Origin: Durusdinium trenchii
Lineage: Eukaryota > Sar > Dinophyceae > Suessiales > Symbiodiniaceae
Assembly: GCA_963970005.1 (NCBI GenBank)
Contig: CAXAMN010026384.1
Span: forward strand, 391,704 to 455,703
Direction of reading: 5' to 3'
DNA length: 64,000 nucleotides
Shown here one piece after another: positions 63,952 through 64,000 of this stretch. The notes under the pieces are model-generated. The model saw only the letters and a list, made by a program, of their open reading frames with translations. It did not search any database and was not told where the DNA came from. The position numbers and the translations under genes were made by a program. Numbering within the stretch: position 1 is the first letter of the stretch; each line of letters starts with the position of its first letter.

Positions 63952-64000
<49 letters not shown>
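63948..64000 (+). repeat. (TTGC)n microsatellite, runs off the window
   Basis: About 13 uninterrupted CTTG/TTGC tetramers up to the last base; the sequence may end here because of the repeat. Confidence 0.95.

Noticed and set aside
1-64000. tRNA or rRNA genes
   Set aside because: No cloverleaf-type A/B boxes or rRNA core sequences were recognised by eye; a tRNAscan or Infernal run would be needed to exclude small RNAs.

Overview
The window looks like nuclear DNA of a core dinoflagellate, most likely a Suessiales/Symbiodiniaceae-type genome. This is inferred from four things. Coding stretches are short, phase-matched exons whose introns often start with GC (AAG|GCAAG) and end in AG|G. BspA-like leucine-rich-repeat genes lie in a decayed tandem array. 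Retroelement families of the types common in these algae are present: a Ty1/copia element with a CCCH finger and a methyltransferase-like domain, and gag/tyrosine-recombinase elements. Long minisatellite and triplet arrays fill much of the remainder. No rRNA, tRNA, CRISPR or bacterial-type operon was seen.

Layout. 1-3.9 kb: a minus-strand multi-exon gene of unknown function running off the left edge; its last visible exon carries a motif resembling SAM-methyltransferase motif I. 4.9-24.6 kb: a tandem array of LRR units. Three units carry an N-terminal region followed by two paralogous LRR genes (A and B). The remaining units are fragments. Every main copy has frameshifts, unit 1 has a ~383 bp internal inversion and unit 3 a large deletion. 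The spacers are conserved: a 3' module, a C-rich/G-rich hairpin, then a T/G-rich tract ending in an apparent 3' splice site. 25.1-26.7 kb: 60-bp and 73-bp minisatellites, a 10-base assembly gap and simple repeats. 27.3-28.6 kb: LINE endonuclease and gag-like fragments.

28.6-39.8 kb is mostly non-coding, with exon islands of plus-strand, coiled-coil-rich genes (32.4-35.2 kb and 37.0-37.9 kb) and a ~670 bp triplet-repeat palindrome. 39.9-44.9 kb holds a broken retroelement: a gag-like N-terminal part and a tyrosine-recombinase C-terminal part, separated by a MITE-rich block bounded by perfect 26-bp inverted repeats. 45.4-45.9 kb has further coiled-coil exons. 46.7-47.8 kb is a ~565 bp tandem duplication with GC-rich minisatellite expansion.

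49.6-62.0 kb: a plus-strand host gene with membrane-like exons is split, in what looks like an intron, by a ~10.5 kb Ty1/copia retrotransposon. The element has 191-bp LTRs that differ at 4 positions, a PBS-like site, a ~1.5 kb 22-bp satellite between PBS and coding region, and then an extra HAD-like ORF, gag with a CCCH finger, protease, integrase, a methyltransferase-like domain, reverse transcriptase and a damaged RNase H. It is flanked, exactly where a target-site duplication should be, by a 167-bp direct repeat with one mismatch. 63.1-63.8 kb holds a fragment of another retroelement, and the window ends in a (TTGC)n microsatellite.
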